Shown one piece after another: positions 41,987 through 51,613 of a stretch of 64,000 bases of DNA. The DNA is taken from contig NZ_LAZX01000092.1 of assembly GCF_000980895.1 (NCBI RefSeq), forward strand, positions 62,001 to 126,000. Direction: 5' to 3'. This stretch comes from Sphingomonas sp. Ag1 (GTDB lineage Bacteria; Pseudomonadota; Alphaproteobacteria; Sphingomonadales; Sphingomonadaceae). The notes below the pieces were generated by a model, which saw nothing but the letters and a program-made list of their open reading frames with translations, was not told the DNA's origin and searched no databases. Each line of letters begins with the position of its first letter. Within the stretch, counting starts at the first letter, position 1. Made by a program: the position numbers and the translations under genes.

Positions 41987-44734
41987 ATGAACACGCGCTT
42001 CGACAATGTGCCCAACCGTCGCGCGATCGTGGATCGCCGTGCGCTCGCCGAGGAAATCGCCGCGATCGCCACCGACGATCCGGCGCTGCTGCGCCGTGAC
42101 GCGATCGGCAAGCTGAAGGACGCGCTGGACGCCGGCCGCGCGGAGATCGCGCGGCGGCTCGCCGACCGGCCCTCGCGCGGGCTGGAGGCGGCGAATGCGC
42201 AGGCGTTCCTGATCGATCAGCTGTTGCGGCTGCTCTACGATCTGGCGACTCAGCGGCTGTACCCGCTGAGCAACCCGACCGCGTCCGAACGGCTGACGCT
42301 GATGGCGGTCGGTGGCTATGGCCGCGGCGAGATGGCGCCGTTTTCCGACGTGGACATCGCCTTCCTCACCCCGTGGAAGCAGCCGCCCTGGGCGGAGCAG
42401 GTGATCGAGACCCTGCTCTATTCGCTGTGGGACATGGGGCTGAAGGTCGGCCATTCGTCGCGCTCGCTGGACGACATGGTGCGTCAGGCGAAGGGCGACG
42501 TGACGATCCGCACCGCCCTGCTCGAGGGGCGCCACGTCTGCGGCGACGTGCCGCTGTACGAGGAGGCGATCGGCCGCTTCAAGGCGGAGGTGACGCACGG
42601 GACCGAGCGTCAGTTCATCGCTGACAAGCTGGCCGAGCGAGAGGCGCGGCACGTGAAGATGGGCGACACGCGCTATGTCGTCGAACCCAATGTGAAGGAG
42701 GGGAAGGGGGGCCTGCGCGACCTCCACGCGCTCTTCTGGATCGGCAAATATGTCTATGACGTCGATCGCGCGGCGCAGCTGGTCGACGTCGGCCTGTTCA
42801 CCCCGGCCGAATATAAATTGTTCCACCGCGCGGACAATTTCCTGTGGGCGGTGCGCTGCCATTTGCACCTGGCGGCGGGGCGCGCGGAGGATCGGCTGAC
42901 CTTCGACATGCAGCGCGAGATTGCCGAACGGATGCGCTATTCCGACCGGCCGGGGAAGGCCGCGGTCGAGCGGTTCATGCAATATTACTTCCTGCGGGTG
43001 AAAACCGTCGGCGCGCTGACCGGCACCTTCCTGACGCATATCGACGAGCAATTTGCGGCGCGCGGCCGCCGGTTCGGCCTGCCGCAGCTGCGCCGACGCC
43101 CGCGCAAGCTCAACGGCTTCGTGCTGGAGCGGGGGCGACTGGCGCTGCCGAGCGACGATTTCTTCGTCGAGGATCCGGTGCGCCTGATCGAGATCTTTCA
43201 CCTTGCCGACCTGCACGAGCTGGAGATCCATCCGCAGGCGCTGCGTGCCGCAACGCGCGACGCGAAGCTGGTCGACGATGTGCGCACCGATCCGCGCGCC
43301 AATGCGCTGTTCCTCGACGTGCTGACCAGCCCGCGCGACCCGGAGCTCGTGCTGCGCTGGATGAACGAGACGGGCGTGTTCGGCCGCTTCGTGCCCGATT
43401 TCGGCCGTGTCGTCGCGCAGATGCAGTTCGACATGTACCACCATTATACCGTCGACGAACACACCATCCGCGCGATCGGTCTGCTGGCGCGGATCGAGCG
43501 CGGCGATCTGGCGGCGGAGCATCCGCTGGCCACCGCGATCATGCCGCAGATCGTCTCGCGCCGCGTATTGTATGTCGCAGTGCTGCTGCACGATATCGCC
43601 AAGGGGCGCGGCGGCGACCATTCGATCCTGGGCGCCGCGGTGGCGCAGAAACTGTGCCCGCGTTTCGGCCTGACGCGCGCGGAGACCGAAACCGTATCGT
43701 GGCTGGTCCGCTACCACCTGCTGATGTCGGCGACCGCGTTCAAGCGCGACCTGTCGGATTTCAAGACGATCCTCGATTTCACCGCCACCATCCAGTCGCC
43801 GGAGCGGCTTCGCCTGCTGCTGGTGCTGACCATCGTCGATATTCGCGCGGTGGGGCCGGGGACGTGGAACGGGTGGAAGCGCCAGTTGCTCGGCGATCTG
43901 TTCGAGGCGGCGGAGGAAGTGCTTCGGCTGGGCCACAAGCAGCGCGGCCGCGAGGAGCGGATCGCCGCCAAGCAGGAGGCGCTGGCCACGGCCATGGGCT
44001 GGAACGAGGCGCAGATGGCCGCCTATGTCCGCCGCTTTCCCGAGGCCTATTGGATCGCCGAGCCCGACGACGTGCTGGCGCATAACGCGCGCTTCGTGGC
44101 GTCGGTGGGCGATGCGCAGCTGGCGATCGACGCGCAGGTCTATGCCGAGCGTGGGGCGACCCTGGTCACGGTCTATGCCGCGGACCATCCGGGCATCTTC
44201 TATCGCATTGCGGGCGCGATCCATGTCGCGGGCGGCAACATCATCGACGCGCGGATCCACACCACGCGCGACGGCATGGCGCTGGACAATTTCCTGGTGC
44301 AGGACCCGGTCGGCCGCCCGTTCGACGACGAGGGGCAGCTGACCCGGCTGCGCACCGCGATCGAGGATGCGCTCGCCAATCGCGGCAAATTGGTCGAGCG
44401 GCTGAAGGCCAAGCCGCTGCCACGGATGCGCGCCGACGCCTTTCGCATCGAGCCCAATGTGCTGGTCGACAATCGCGCGTCCAACCGCTTCACCGTGGTG
44501 GAGATCAACGCGCGCGATCGGCCAGCGCTGCTCAACCAGCTCGCCCATGCGCTGTTCCAGTCCAAGGTGACGATCCATTCGGCGCATGTCGCGACCTATG
44601 GCGAGCGCGCGGTCGACACTTTCTATCTGACCGACCTGACGGGCGACAAGATCGCCAGCGGGCCGCGGCTGAAGACGCTGGAGCGGCGCTTGCTGGACGC
44701 GGCGGCGGGCAAGCCGCTGGACGAGGCGGCCTGA
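41987..44734 (+). CDS. glnD: bifunctional PII uridylyltransferase / uridylyl-removing enzyme
   Basis: Senses glutamine and modifies PII proteins. The 915-residue protein has the nucleotidyltransferase motif GGYGRGEMAPFSDVDIAFL near residue 108, the GlnD_UR region with KEGKGGLRDLHALFW, and an HD hydrolase domain (LLHDIAKGRGGDHSILGAAV near residue 530). Two C-terminal ACT domains (LVTVYAADHPGIFYRIAGAI and FTVVEINARDRPALLNQLAH) bind glutamine. Length is standard for alphaproteobacteria. ATG 41987 has no strong ribosome binding site. Monocistronic; convergent with the TonB receptor. Confidence 0.97.
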   Translation: MNTRFDNVPNRRAIVDRRALAEEIAAIATDDPALLRRDAIGKLKDALDAGRAEIARRLADRPSRGLEAANAQAFLIDQLLRLLYDLATQRLYPLSNPTASERLTLMAVGGYGRGEMAPFSDVDIAFLTPWKQPPWAEQVIETLLYSLWDMGLKVGHSSRSLDDMVRQAKGDVTIRTALLEGRHVCGDVPLYEEAIGRFKAEVTHGTERQFIADKLAEREARHVKMGDTRYVVEPNVKEGKGGLRDLHALFWIGKYVYDVDRAAQLVDVGLFTPAEYKLFHRADNFLWAVRCHLHLAAGRAEDRLTFDMQREIAERMRYSDRPGKAAVERFMQYYFLRVKTVGALTGTFLTHIDEQFAARGRRFGLPQLRRRPRKLNGFVLERGRLALPSDDFFVEDPVRLIEIFHLADLHELEIHPQALRAATRDAKLVDDVRTDPRANALFLDVLTSPRDPELVLRWMNETGVFGRFVPDFGRVVAQMQFDMYHHYTVDEHTIRAIGLLARIERGDLAAEHPLATAIMPQIVSRRVLYVAVLLHDIAKGRGGDHSILGAAVAQKLCPRFGLTRAETETVSWLVRYHLLMSATAFKRDLSDFKTILDFTATIQSPERLRLLLVLTIVDIRAVGPGTWNGWKRQLLGDLFEAAEEVLRLGHKQRGREERIAAKQEALATAMGWNEAQMAAYVRRFPEAYWIAEPDDVLAHNARFVASVGDAQLAIDAQVYAERGATLVTVYAADHPGIFYRIAGAIHVAGGNIIDARIHTTRDGMALDNFLVQDPVGRPFDDEGQLTRLRTAIEDALANRGKLVERLKAKPLPRMRADAFRIEPNVLVDNRASNRFTVVEINARDRPALLNQLAHALFQSKVTIHSAHVATYGERAVDTFYLTDLTGDKIASGPRLKTLERRLLDAAAGKPLDEAA

Positions 44735-44771
44735 TTCACCGCGCCGCGTCGGCCGCCCGCTTTTCCTGCCA

Positions 44772-44806
44772 GACAAAAAGAAACCCCCGGGGGCGAACCC
44801 GGGGGT
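44772..44806 (-). terminator. intrinsic terminator of the TonB receptor gene
   Basis: A 9-bp GC stem, ACCCCCGGG (44783-44791) / CCCGGGGGT (44798-44806), with a 6-nt loop. On the minus strand it is followed by TTTCTTTTTGTC. It lies 48 bp after the receptor stop codon. On the plus strand there is no T run, so it probably ends glnD transcripts poorly. Confidence 0.85.
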
Positions 44807-44853
44807 GAAGGTGTCCGTAATGGACGGGCGCCGGCGGGCGGCGCCCGATCCGA

Positions 44854-47610
44854 TCAGAAGCGCTTGCGCAGCGTCAGACCGTAGGTGCGCGGCTCGGCGA
44901 GGAACGACGAGAAGATCTGGTTCCCGACGCCGCCGAAGCGCTGCACCTGCGCCAGGCTGCCTGCACCCTGGAACGGCGCGTTGAAGGCGACCTGCTGATA
45001 GTTTTCGTTGAGCAGGTTCTGCGCGAAGGCTTCGATCGCCCAGTTGGAGTCGAGGCCGCGCAGGCCGATGCGGGCGTTCATCACGAAGAAGCCGTCCTGC
45101 TCCTTCTCGATGAACAGGTCCGAGCCGGTGTTGTAGTCGCTCGACAGACGGCCATCGACATAGAACAGCGCGCTGAGGCCCGAGTCACCGATTTCCGGCG
45201 TCCAGCTGACCGACGAGGTCACCACGTTGCGCGGCGCGTTCGACATCTGGCGACCGGCGAGCAGGAACAGCGCCGGATCGAGCGGCTCGCCCGAGGCCGA
45301 GCCGACCAGGTTGCGGCGGAACTTGGTGTCGGCCAGCGTGTACCCGAGGTTCACCGCAAAGTTGCGCGCCGGATAGATGCCGAGCTCAAGCTCGACGCCC
45401 TGGCTGCGCACGCCCGGACCAACGTCACCCGAGCAGGCGCCCGTGGTGGCCGAATTGTCCTGATCCGCACCGTTCAGGCTGACCGAGCACGAGCCGATGT
45501 TCTGGACGACGAAGTTCGTGCCGTTGAACGTGTTCAGCTGGAAGTTCTCGAAGTCCGAACGGAACACGGTCAGGTTCGCGGTGAACTGGCGCGTGGCGTA
45601 TTTGATGCCCGCTTCGTAGCTGTTCACCAGTTCCGGATCGAAGCGCAGGCGCGCCGCGCCGGCGTTGGTCACCGGAGTGAAGGCGTTGGGTGCCAGTTCC
45701 GAACGGTCGAGGTTGTAGCCGCCCGCCTTGTAGCCGCGCGAGTAGCTGGCATAGACCATCAGGTCGCGCGTCGGCTTCCACGAGATGACACCGGTGCCGG
45801 TGAACTCGCTTTCGTCGAAGCTGTTGCGCAGGTCGAGGCCGTTGAGTGCGGTCGACGAATTGCCCGTGCAGCCCAGCGTGATGATGCCGCCGGCGAGCGC
45901 CGCGGTCGCCGGGTTGGCGAGCAGCGGGCCGAGACCCTGCTGCAGCTGCGGGCAGACGGTATTGTTGTTGTCGAAATTGGCGCGGAAGTCCTTCGACTCA
46001 TGCGTCCAGCGCAGGCCCGCGGTGATCGACAGCGTATCGGTCAGCTTGAAGATGTTGTGCGTGAAGAACGCGTAATTCTCGCTGTCCTGATAATAACGCG
46101 CGTTGCGATCGCCCAGGTTGTTGAGCGTCGACAGCGTGCGCAGGCCGTTGAGCAGTGCCGGGCCGGCGATCGGACCAAAGGCGCCGCTCAGGGTTGCGGT
46201 GCCGGCGGGGCTGAGGCAGCCCGGTGCCGCCGGGTTGCGCAGCGCCGCGACCGGGCTGACCGTGGCGACGATGCGGCAGGCGGCAAAGGCACCGTATTGC
46301 GAACCGAACTGGAGGTTGTCGCCAATCACCAGGTCTTCGTTCGAGTAGAAGCCGCCGACGAGCCAGTCGAGGCGATCGTCGAACAGCGAACCCTGCAGGC
46401 GGACTTCCTGCGTGAAGGTATGGAACTGGCGGAAGGCGCGGCCGTCGTCGGCGCGATAGCCCAGGTCGACATTGCCGTAATCGATGTCGGCGGCGTTGCC
46501 GGCCTTGTACTCGCGATAGGCGGTGATCGACGTCAGCGAGGCGTTGCCGAAATTGTAGTCGATCTGCATCGACCCGCCGTAATCCTTCGTCTCGTTCGAA
46601 TACGCACGACCCGGCGAGAAGGCGATGCGGCGGTTGTACGGATCGCCCGCGCTCGGGAACACGCCGCCCAGGCTCTGCAGCACGTCGACGATGCGGTTGC
46701 CGGCGGGGTTGATCGTGACCTCGCCCGGCTGGCCCGGCACGGCCTGCTTCTCGCGCAGGTCGACATAGACCGCGCCGCAGCACTTTTCGTCACGCCACGT
46801 ATAGTCGCCGATCAGGCGGACCGACAGGTCGGTGGTCGGTTCGAACAGCAGCTGGCCGCGGACGAACCAGCGGTTGCGGTTGTTGTAATCGGTATCGTTG
46901 ACGACATCGCGGTAGAAACCGTCGCGCTTGTTCCACACGCCGTCGAGGCGGAACGACAGCACGTCCTCCACCACCGGGCCGGTGATCGCACCGGCGATGC
47001 GGACGTTGTCGTAATTGCCGTAGGTGCCCTCGACATAGCCGCCGAAGGTCTGCGACGGCGCCTTGGTGTAGACGTTGATCGCGCCGGCCGATGCGTTGCG
47101 GCCCGACAGCGTGCCCTGCGGCCCGCGCAGCACTTCGATCCGGTCAACTTCGCCGATGTCGTTGAGGCCCGAGCCGGTGCGGCTGCGGTACACGCCATCG
47201 ATGAACACCGCGACCGAGCTTTCGAGGCCGGGGTTGTCACCCACGGTGCCGATGCCGCGGATACGGGCAGAGGCGTTGGCTTCGCTGCCGGTGGAGGAGA
47301 TCAGCAGCGACGGGGCGAGCTGCACCACGCCGCGGATGTCGTTCGCGCCCGAATTCTGCAGCGATGCCTGGCTGACCGCGGAGACGGCGATCGGCACGTC
47401 GGCAAGGCGCTCGGCACGGCGGGTCGCGGTGACGACGATGTCACCGGCGCCGGTCTGGCTCTGGTCAAGATCGGTATCCGCGGCGGGAGCGCTCTGCGGC
47501 TGCTGGACCGAACCGGCGGCGAGCGGATCAGCGCTGGGCTGTTCCTGCGCGAGCGCGGGCAGGGCAACGAAGATCGCGGCAGTAGATAGAAGCGAAGCAA
47601 CGCGGCGCAT
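44854..47610 (-). CDS. TonB-dependent receptor
   Basis: A 918-residue outer-membrane transporter. It has a signal peptide MRRVASLLSTAAIFVALPAL (ending near AQEQ), a TonB box-like GDIVVTATRRAERLADVPIA near residue 56, and a plug domain with NDIRGVVQLAPSLLISSTGS, then VDRIEVLRGPQGTLSGRNAS and AGAINVYTKAP. A 22-strand barrel follows, ending GLTLRKRF with C-terminal Phe. It belongs to the large class abundant in sphingomonads; the substrate (siderophore, oligosaccharide, terpene or other) is not readable. There is no adjacent FecIR-type regulator or degradative gene, so it is an orphan. Strong AGGAG before the ATG, own terminator downstream. Confidence 0.95.
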   Translation of the reverse strand: MRRVASLLSTAAIFVALPALAQEQPSADPLAAGSVQQPQSAPAADTDLDQSQTGAGDIVVTATRRAERLADVPIAVSAVSQASLQNSGANDIRGVVQLAPSLLISSTGSEANASARIRGIGTVGDNPGLESSVAVFIDGVYRSRTGSGLNDIGEVDRIEVLRGPQGTLSGRNASAGAINVYTKAPSQTFGGYVEGTYGNYDNVRIAGAITGPVVEDVLSFRLDGVWNKRDGFYRDVVNDTDYNNRNRWFVRGQLLFEPTTDLSVRLIGDYTWRDEKCCGAVYVDLREKQAVPGQPGEVTINPAGNRIVDVLQSLGGVFPSAGDPYNRRIAFSPGRAYSNETKDYGGSMQIDYNFGNASLTSITAYREYKAGNAADIDYGNVDLGYRADDGRAFRQFHTFTQEVRLQGSLFDDRLDWLVGGFYSNEDLVIGDNLQFGSQYGAFAACRIVATVSPVAALRNPAAPGCLSPAGTATLSGAFGPIAGPALLNGLRTLSTLNNLGDRNARYYQDSENYAFFTHNIFKLTDTLSITAGLRWTHESKDFRANFDNNNTVCPQLQQGLGPLLANPATAALAGGIITLGCTGNSSTALNGLDLRNSFDESEFTGTGVISWKPTRDLMVYASYSRGYKAGGYNLDRSELAPNAFTPVTNAGAARLRFDPELVNSYEAGIKYATRQFTANLTVFRSDFENFQLNTFNGTNFVVQNIGSCSVSLNGADQDNSATTGACSGDVGPGVRSQGVELELGIYPARNFAVNLGYTLADTKFRRNLVGSASGEPLDPALFLLAGRQMSNAPRNVVTSSVSWTPEIGDSGLSALFYVDGRLSSDYNTGSDLFIEKEQDGFFVMNARIGLRGLDSNWAIEAFAQNLLNENYQQVAFNAPFQGAGSLAQVQRFGGVGNQIFSSFLAEPRTYGLTLRKRF

Positions 47611-47754
47611 GAGCTCTCCTGAATTTCGTTTTTGAACTTTGGGTTTGGAGCGCAGCGTTTAGTGGGAGTGCGGTTCACGCCTAAGCGATTTTCACGCAAC
47701 CTCTTGTTTTTGAATGTGGCTGTCGCGGAAATGCAACCATTGGTCCGAAACGGT

Positions 47755-47772
47755 ACTGTCACAAATGACAGT
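47755..47772. repeat. 7-bp inverted repeat upstream of the TonB receptor
   Basis: ACTGTCA-CAAA-TGACAGT is a perfect inverted repeat about 145-162 bp upstream of the receptor ATG, between it and the infC terminator. Without a T run or GC content it is a poor terminator and looks more like a regulator operator. The 239-bp region also holds two copies of GTTTTTGAA (47628-47636 and 47706-47714). Confidence 0.45.
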
Positions 47773-47791
47773 TGACGCTACGGCAACACGC

Positions 47792-47822
47792 AAAAAAGCC
47801 GCGCCCGGTGGGGGGCGCGGCT
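47792..47822 (-). terminator. intrinsic terminator of infC
   Basis: A perfect 10-bp stem AGCCGCGCCC (47797-47806) / GGGCGCGGCT (47813-47822) with a 6-nt loop, followed on the minus strand by a run of six T. It lies 28 bp after the infC stop. It also has CTTTTC on the plus side, so it may act weakly in both directions. Confidence 0.9.
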
Positions 47823-47849
47823 CTTTTCAGCCGGTGGTGGCGAAAAATT

Positions 47850-48395
47850 TTACTTCGGTGCCAGGACCATCAGCATCTGGCGGCCTTCCATGCGCGGGTA
47901 AGCCTCCACCTTGGCGACCTCGGCCACCTGCTCGGCAACGCGCTGCAGCACGTTCATGCCCAGCTGGCCATGGCTCAGCTCGCGGCCGCGGAAGCGCATG
48001 GTGACCTTCACCTTGTCGCCTTCCTCGATGAACTGCACGACCTTCTTCATCTTGGTGTCATAGTCGTGGTCATCGATGTTCGGACGCATCTTGATCTCCT
48101 TGATCTCCTGCGTCTTCTGGCTCTTGCGGGCGAGATTCGCCTTCTTCTGGGCCTCGTACTTGTACTTGCCCACGTCCAGGAACTTGGCGACCGGCGGGTC
48201 GGCGTTCGGCGACACCTCCACCAGGTCGAGCCCGACCTCCTTCGCCTGCGCAATAGCCTCGCGAGTGTACATCACGCCGAGATTCTCGCCCTCGTGATCG
48301 ATCACGCGGACCTTCTGGCTCTGGATCCACTCGTTGAATCGGGGGCCGTTCATCGGCGGCGCCTGCATTGGCCGGCGCATCATGGGCGGACGTAT
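47850..48395 (-). CDS. infC: translation initiation factor IF-3
   Basis: IF-3 binds the 30S subunit and checks start-codon pairing. Both domains are present: N-terminal [20 protein letters not shown] and [20 protein letters not shown], basic linker, and C-terminal [20 protein letters not shown] and [20 protein letters not shown]. The start is proposed at ATA 48395 (read [14 protein letters not shown]). A strong AGGAGA lies exactly eight bases before that codon, and infC is known to use rare AUU/AUA/AUC starts so that IF-3 limits its own synthesis. ATG 48383 is 20 bases from the site. rpmI and rplT do not follow; a terminator does. Confidence 0.93.
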   Translation of the reverse strand: MRPPMMRRPMQAPPMNGPRFNEWIQSQKVRVIDHEGENLGVMYTREAIAQAKEVGLDLVEVSPNADPPVAKFLDVGKYKYEAQKKANLARKSQKTQEIKEIKMRPNIDDHDYDTKMKKVVQFIEEGDKVKVTMRFRGRELSHGQLGMNVLQRVAEQVAEVAKVEAYPRMEGRQMLMVLAPK

Positions 48396-48423
48396 GGTCA
48401 ATTCTCCTGTTGCTTCAATCTCC

Positions 48424-48452
48424 CATATATAATGCTTGATGCGGCCAATCAA
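48424..48452 (-). promoter_or_regulatory. probable infC promoter
   Basis: On the minus strand TTGATT (48447-48452) and TATATG (48424-48429) are separated by exactly 17 bp; the surrounding ATTATATATG is the most A/T-rich spot nearby. Predicted start near 48417 gives a leader of about 21 nt ending in AGGAGA and the AUA codon. It overlaps no gene; phoD ends at 48497. Confidence 0.5.
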
Positions 48453-48496
48453 AAGGCATCAATCGCGGGGCCGGTGCGAGAAGATGCGCGCAGCCC

Positions 48497-50131
48497 TCAG
48501 ACGGTCATCCGGCGGCGGTTGCGCAGCACCTGCGCGCTGTGGCCGATCGTCGCGCGCGGGCTGCGGGTGCGCACCGTGTCGACGAAATGCCAGTCGTTGC
48601 TGACCCGGTCGGGCGCGACGGTCAGCGTCATGTAGCCGCGCCGGCTGGTGTCGCACCATTTCAGTTCCGGGCTGGCGGCGACCAGCGCGCGCGCGACGGT
48701 GGCGGGATCGACCGCCAGCGCCGTCTCGAACCCGCTGGAGGTGACCGACTGGCCGGCGAACTCGACACCGACAGGCGCGCCCTTGCCGCCGTCCAGCGCC
48801 AGATCGAACGCCCAGGCATTGTGGCTGTCGCCGCACAGCACCACCAGATTGGCGTCCGCTGCCTGCGCGGAGGCGAGGAACCGCTGGCGCGCCGCGGGAT
48901 AGCCGCCCCAATTGTCGAGGTCGGTCGGCAGCCCCGCCTGCCCCGCGGCGACCGCGGCCTGGATATAGGGTGCGGCGCCGGGGCGTGCCTGCGAGATCCA
49001 GCCCGCGGTTTCGGGCGGCACGCGCATCGTGCCCATGATCGTGCCGAAGCCGACCAGCTGCCACGCCGCCCCGCGCTTCACCGATTGCGCCAGCGCATGG
49101 TGCAGCCATGCCTCCTGCTGGGTCCCAAGCATGGTGCGCGCCGGATCATGCCATTCACTGTCGCGGTACTGCGCCATCGCGCGCACCGGATCGCCCGAGC
49201 GCAGCATGGTGGAGAGTTCGGGCGAGGCCGAGCGGCCGGCGAGCCGCGTGTCGGTGCGGAACAGTGTCGCCAGCGTGCCGATGTCATAGGCCTTCCACGG
49301 CTCGTCGGAGACCGGCATCCATTCGCGCCATGCCTGGATCGCGGCGGCCTTTCGTTCGTGCCATGCGCCCTCGCTCGCCGGATCATGGTTCTGCGCGCCG
49401 CCTTCCCAGCTGTTGTTCGCGCTTTCATGGTCATCCCAGGAGGCGATCATCGGCAGGCGCGCATGGAGCGCCTGAAGGTCCGGGTCGGCGCGGTAGCTGG
49501 CGTAGCGCAGGCGATAATCGGCCAGATGGATGCTCTCGCCCTTCGGCTGGGGCAGGCGATCGGCGATCACCTCGACCAGAGCCGGGTAGGTGCCATTGGC
49601 ATATTCGTAGAAATAATCGCCGAGGTGCAGCGCGAGATCGAGGTCGTCGCGCGCCGCGGCATGGGCGTAGGCGTTGAAGAAGCCGAAGCCGATGTTGGAG
49701 CAGGAGAAGATCGCGGTGCGGAACCGCTGCGCGCGATCATCGGGCAGGGTGCGCGTGCGGCCGACCGGCGAGACGGTGCCGTCGGGCGCAACGAAGCGAT
49801 AATGATAGGCGCGGCCCGGCTGGAGCCCCAGCACCGTCACCTTCGCCGTCCAGTCGCGCCACGGCCCCGTCACCGCCTCCACGCCAGCGGCGATGCGCGC
49901 GAAATCAGGCGTCTCGCTCAGTTCGACCCGCAGCCGGGCATGATCGCCGCTGGCAGGAACGTAGCGCGTCCATAGCAGGATCTCGTCCGCCCCCGGCTCA
50001 CCGCTCGCCACCGAATGGGTGAAGCCGCGCGCCGCCAGGATCGTGTCGGCGGCAGCAAGACCGCTGATGCCGAGCGCCCCCGCGCCGAACATTCCGGTGG
50101 CGAGAAGGCTGCGGCGGCTCAGGTCGATCAT
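48497..50131 (-). CDS. phoD: PhoD-family alkaline phosphatase/phosphodiesterase
   Basis: A Tat-exported metallophosphoesterase. The 544-residue protein begins MIDLSRRSLLATGMFGAGAL with the twin-arginine motif. A PhoD N domain follows (FTHSVASGEPGADEILLWTR), then the catalytic domain with FSCSNIGFGFFNAYAHAAAR, LDLALHLGDYFYEYANGTYP, MIASWDDHESANNSWEGGAQ, and VVLCGDSHNAWAFDLALDGG near residue 440. These supply the Fe/Ca ligands of PhoD. It would release phosphate from esters in the periplasm or medium; no pho box was identified. Divergent from the glycosyltransferase cluster. Confidence 0.92.
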   Translation of the reverse strand: MIDLSRRSLLATGMFGAGALGISGLAAADTILAARGFTHSVASGEPGADEILLWTRYVPASGDHARLRVELSETPDFARIAAGVEAVTGPWRDWTAKVTVLGLQPGRAYHYRFVAPDGTVSPVGRTRTLPDDRAQRFRTAIFSCSNIGFGFFNAYAHAAARDDLDLALHLGDYFYEYANGTYPALVEVIADRLPQPKGESIHLADYRLRYASYRADPDLQALHARLPMIASWDDHESANNSWEGGAQNHDPASEGAWHERKAAAIQAWREWMPVSDEPWKAYDIGTLATLFRTDTRLAGRSASPELSTMLRSGDPVRAMAQYRDSEWHDPARTMLGTQQEAWLHHALAQSVKRGAAWQLVGFGTIMGTMRVPPETAGWISQARPGAAPYIQAAVAAGQAGLPTDLDNWGGYPAARQRFLASAQAADANLVVLCGDSHNAWAFDLALDGGKGAPVGVEFAGQSVTSSGFETALAVDPATVARALVAASPELKWCDTSRRGYMTLTVAPDRVSNDWHFVDTVRTRSPRATIGHSAQVLRNRRRMTV

Positions 50132-50218
50132 CTGTTCGCTCCCGACAAGGAGGGTTGGTCAGCGGCCCATGGCGCAGGAAGGTGACAGATCGGTGTCGCG
50201 GGGCAATAGTCGGCGGCG

Positions 50219-51613
50219 ATGGAAGGGCGCGGCGCACAGCGGCATCGCGTGGCGATCTTGACCGCGGTCGCGGTGGCGGCGCGCGCGGGCACGTTCGGCA
50301 ACCCCAACATCCATGTCGACGAGCAATTCTACCTCTATGTCGCGCGCCGCATGCTGGAGGGCGCGCGGCCGTTCGTCGACGTGTGGGATCGCAAGCCAAT
50401 CGGGCTGTTTGCCCTGTACCTGCCGGCGGCGGCGCTGCCCTATTCCTGGTCGATCTGGGCCTATCAGGCGCTGGCGCTGGTCGCGGTGGTCGCGACCGGC
50501 TGGCTGGTCATGCGGATCGCCCAGGTGGTCGGCTGGGGCCGCGGCGCGCTTGCTGCCGGTCTTGCCTATATCCTGCTGCTGAACTGGTTCGGCGGGCAGG
50601 GCGGTCAGGCGCCGGTGTTCTACAATGCGCCGGTCGCGCTCGCCATGCTGCTGATCCTGCGCGGCGGCGCACGGCGGGAACTGGCCGCCATGGCGCTGAT
50701 CGGCCTTGCGCTTCAGATCAAATATTCGGTGGTGGTCGAGGGCGTGTTCGCCGGCCTCTGCATATTGTGGCGGCATTGGCGCGCGGGGGAGCGTGGCGGG
50801 CTGCTGCGGCGCGCCGTGTTGCTGGTGCTGGTGGCGCTGGCGCCGACCGCGGCAGTATGGCTCTGGTACGCGGCGCAAGGCCAGTCGGCGGCGTTCGTCC
50901 ATGCCAATTTCGTGTCGATCCTGCAGCGCGGCGGTGATCCGGCGGCGCCTCGGCTGGCGTTGCTGCTGACGCTGCTCGGCTGGATGGCCGTGCCGGTCGC
51001 GATGGCGGTGATGGGCCTGCGCGGCGGTGATGCGGGGGGGCGGCGCTTCGTCGCCGGATGGCTGGCCGCCGCGCTGGTCGGCGTCGCCGTACCGGGCGGG
51101 TGGCTGCTCCATTATGCGCTGCTGGTCATGCTGCCGGTGTCGGTGGCGATCGCCGGGCTGTTCTGCGTGCGCCCGCGGCTGACGATCGGCTTCCTCGTCG
51201 TCGCCGCGTTGGTGGGGCAGGGCGTCCTGTCGTCGAACCGGCAGGGGCGCGGCACGCCTGCCGCGTTCGACGCCCTCGCCGCTCGCCTGCGCGCGCCGCC
51301 GCCGGGTTGCCTTTATATCTATTCGGGTCCGCCCGGCCTGCTCGATGCCAGCGGGCGCTGCGCCTCGTCGCGCTATGTCTTTCCCGCGCATCTCTATCGT
51401 ATCCACGAATCGCGCGCGGTCGGCGTCGACCAGGCGCAGGAGGTGAGGCGAATCTTCGCCCGGCGACCAGCCGTGGTCGTGCTGCGACCATTTTCCCCCG
51501 GTGAGCGGCCGGAAATCCGCGCGCTGGTGGAATCGCGCCTCGCCAGCGCCTATCGCCCGTTGCCGCCGGCACGATTGGGAAGCGAGACGCTGCAGATATG
51601 GGTTCACCGATGA
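50219..51613 (+). CDS. multispan membrane glycosyltransferase-like protein (GT39/ArnT-like)
   Basis: A 464-residue membrane protein with about ten hydrophobic segments. The first loop has NPNIHVDEQFYLYVARRMLE, the D-E pair of GT-C enzymes that take sugars from polyprenyl-phosphate donors, followed by WDRKPIGLFALYLPAAALPY. The C-terminal soluble part has GCLYIYSGPPGLLDASGRCA. Likely transfers a sugar to a lipid, glycan or protein on the periplasmic side. Its stop overlaps the next glycosyltransferase by four bases (ATGA), so both probably serve one pathway. Confidence 0.78.
   Translation: MEGRGAQRHRVAILTAVAVAARAGTFGNPNIHVDEQFYLYVARRMLEGARPFVDVWDRKPIGLFALYLPAAALPYSWSIWAYQALALVAVVATGWLVMRIAQVVGWGRGALAAGLAYILLLNWFGGQGGQAPVFYNAPVALAMLLILRGGARRELAAMALIGLALQIKYSVVVEGVFAGLCILWRHWRAGERGGLLRRAVLLVLVALAPTAAVWLWYAAQGQSAAFVHANFVSILQRGGDPAAPRLALLLTLLGWMAVPVAMAVMGLRGGDAGGRRFVAGWLAAALVGVAVPGGWLLHYALLVMLPVSVAIAGLFCVRPRLTIGFLVVAALVGQGVLSSNRQGRGTPAAFDALAARLRAPPPGCLYIYSGPPGLLDASGRCASSRYVFPAHLYRIHESRAVGVDQAQEVRRIFARRPAVVVLRPFSPGERPEIRALVESRLASAYRPLPPARLGSETLQIWVHR

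Noticed and set aside
48396..48452. Longer infC starting at 48452
   Set aside because: It would place the predicted promoter -10 box and ribosome binding site inside the coding region and adds residues ([18 protein letters not shown]) not seen in IF-3 proteins.
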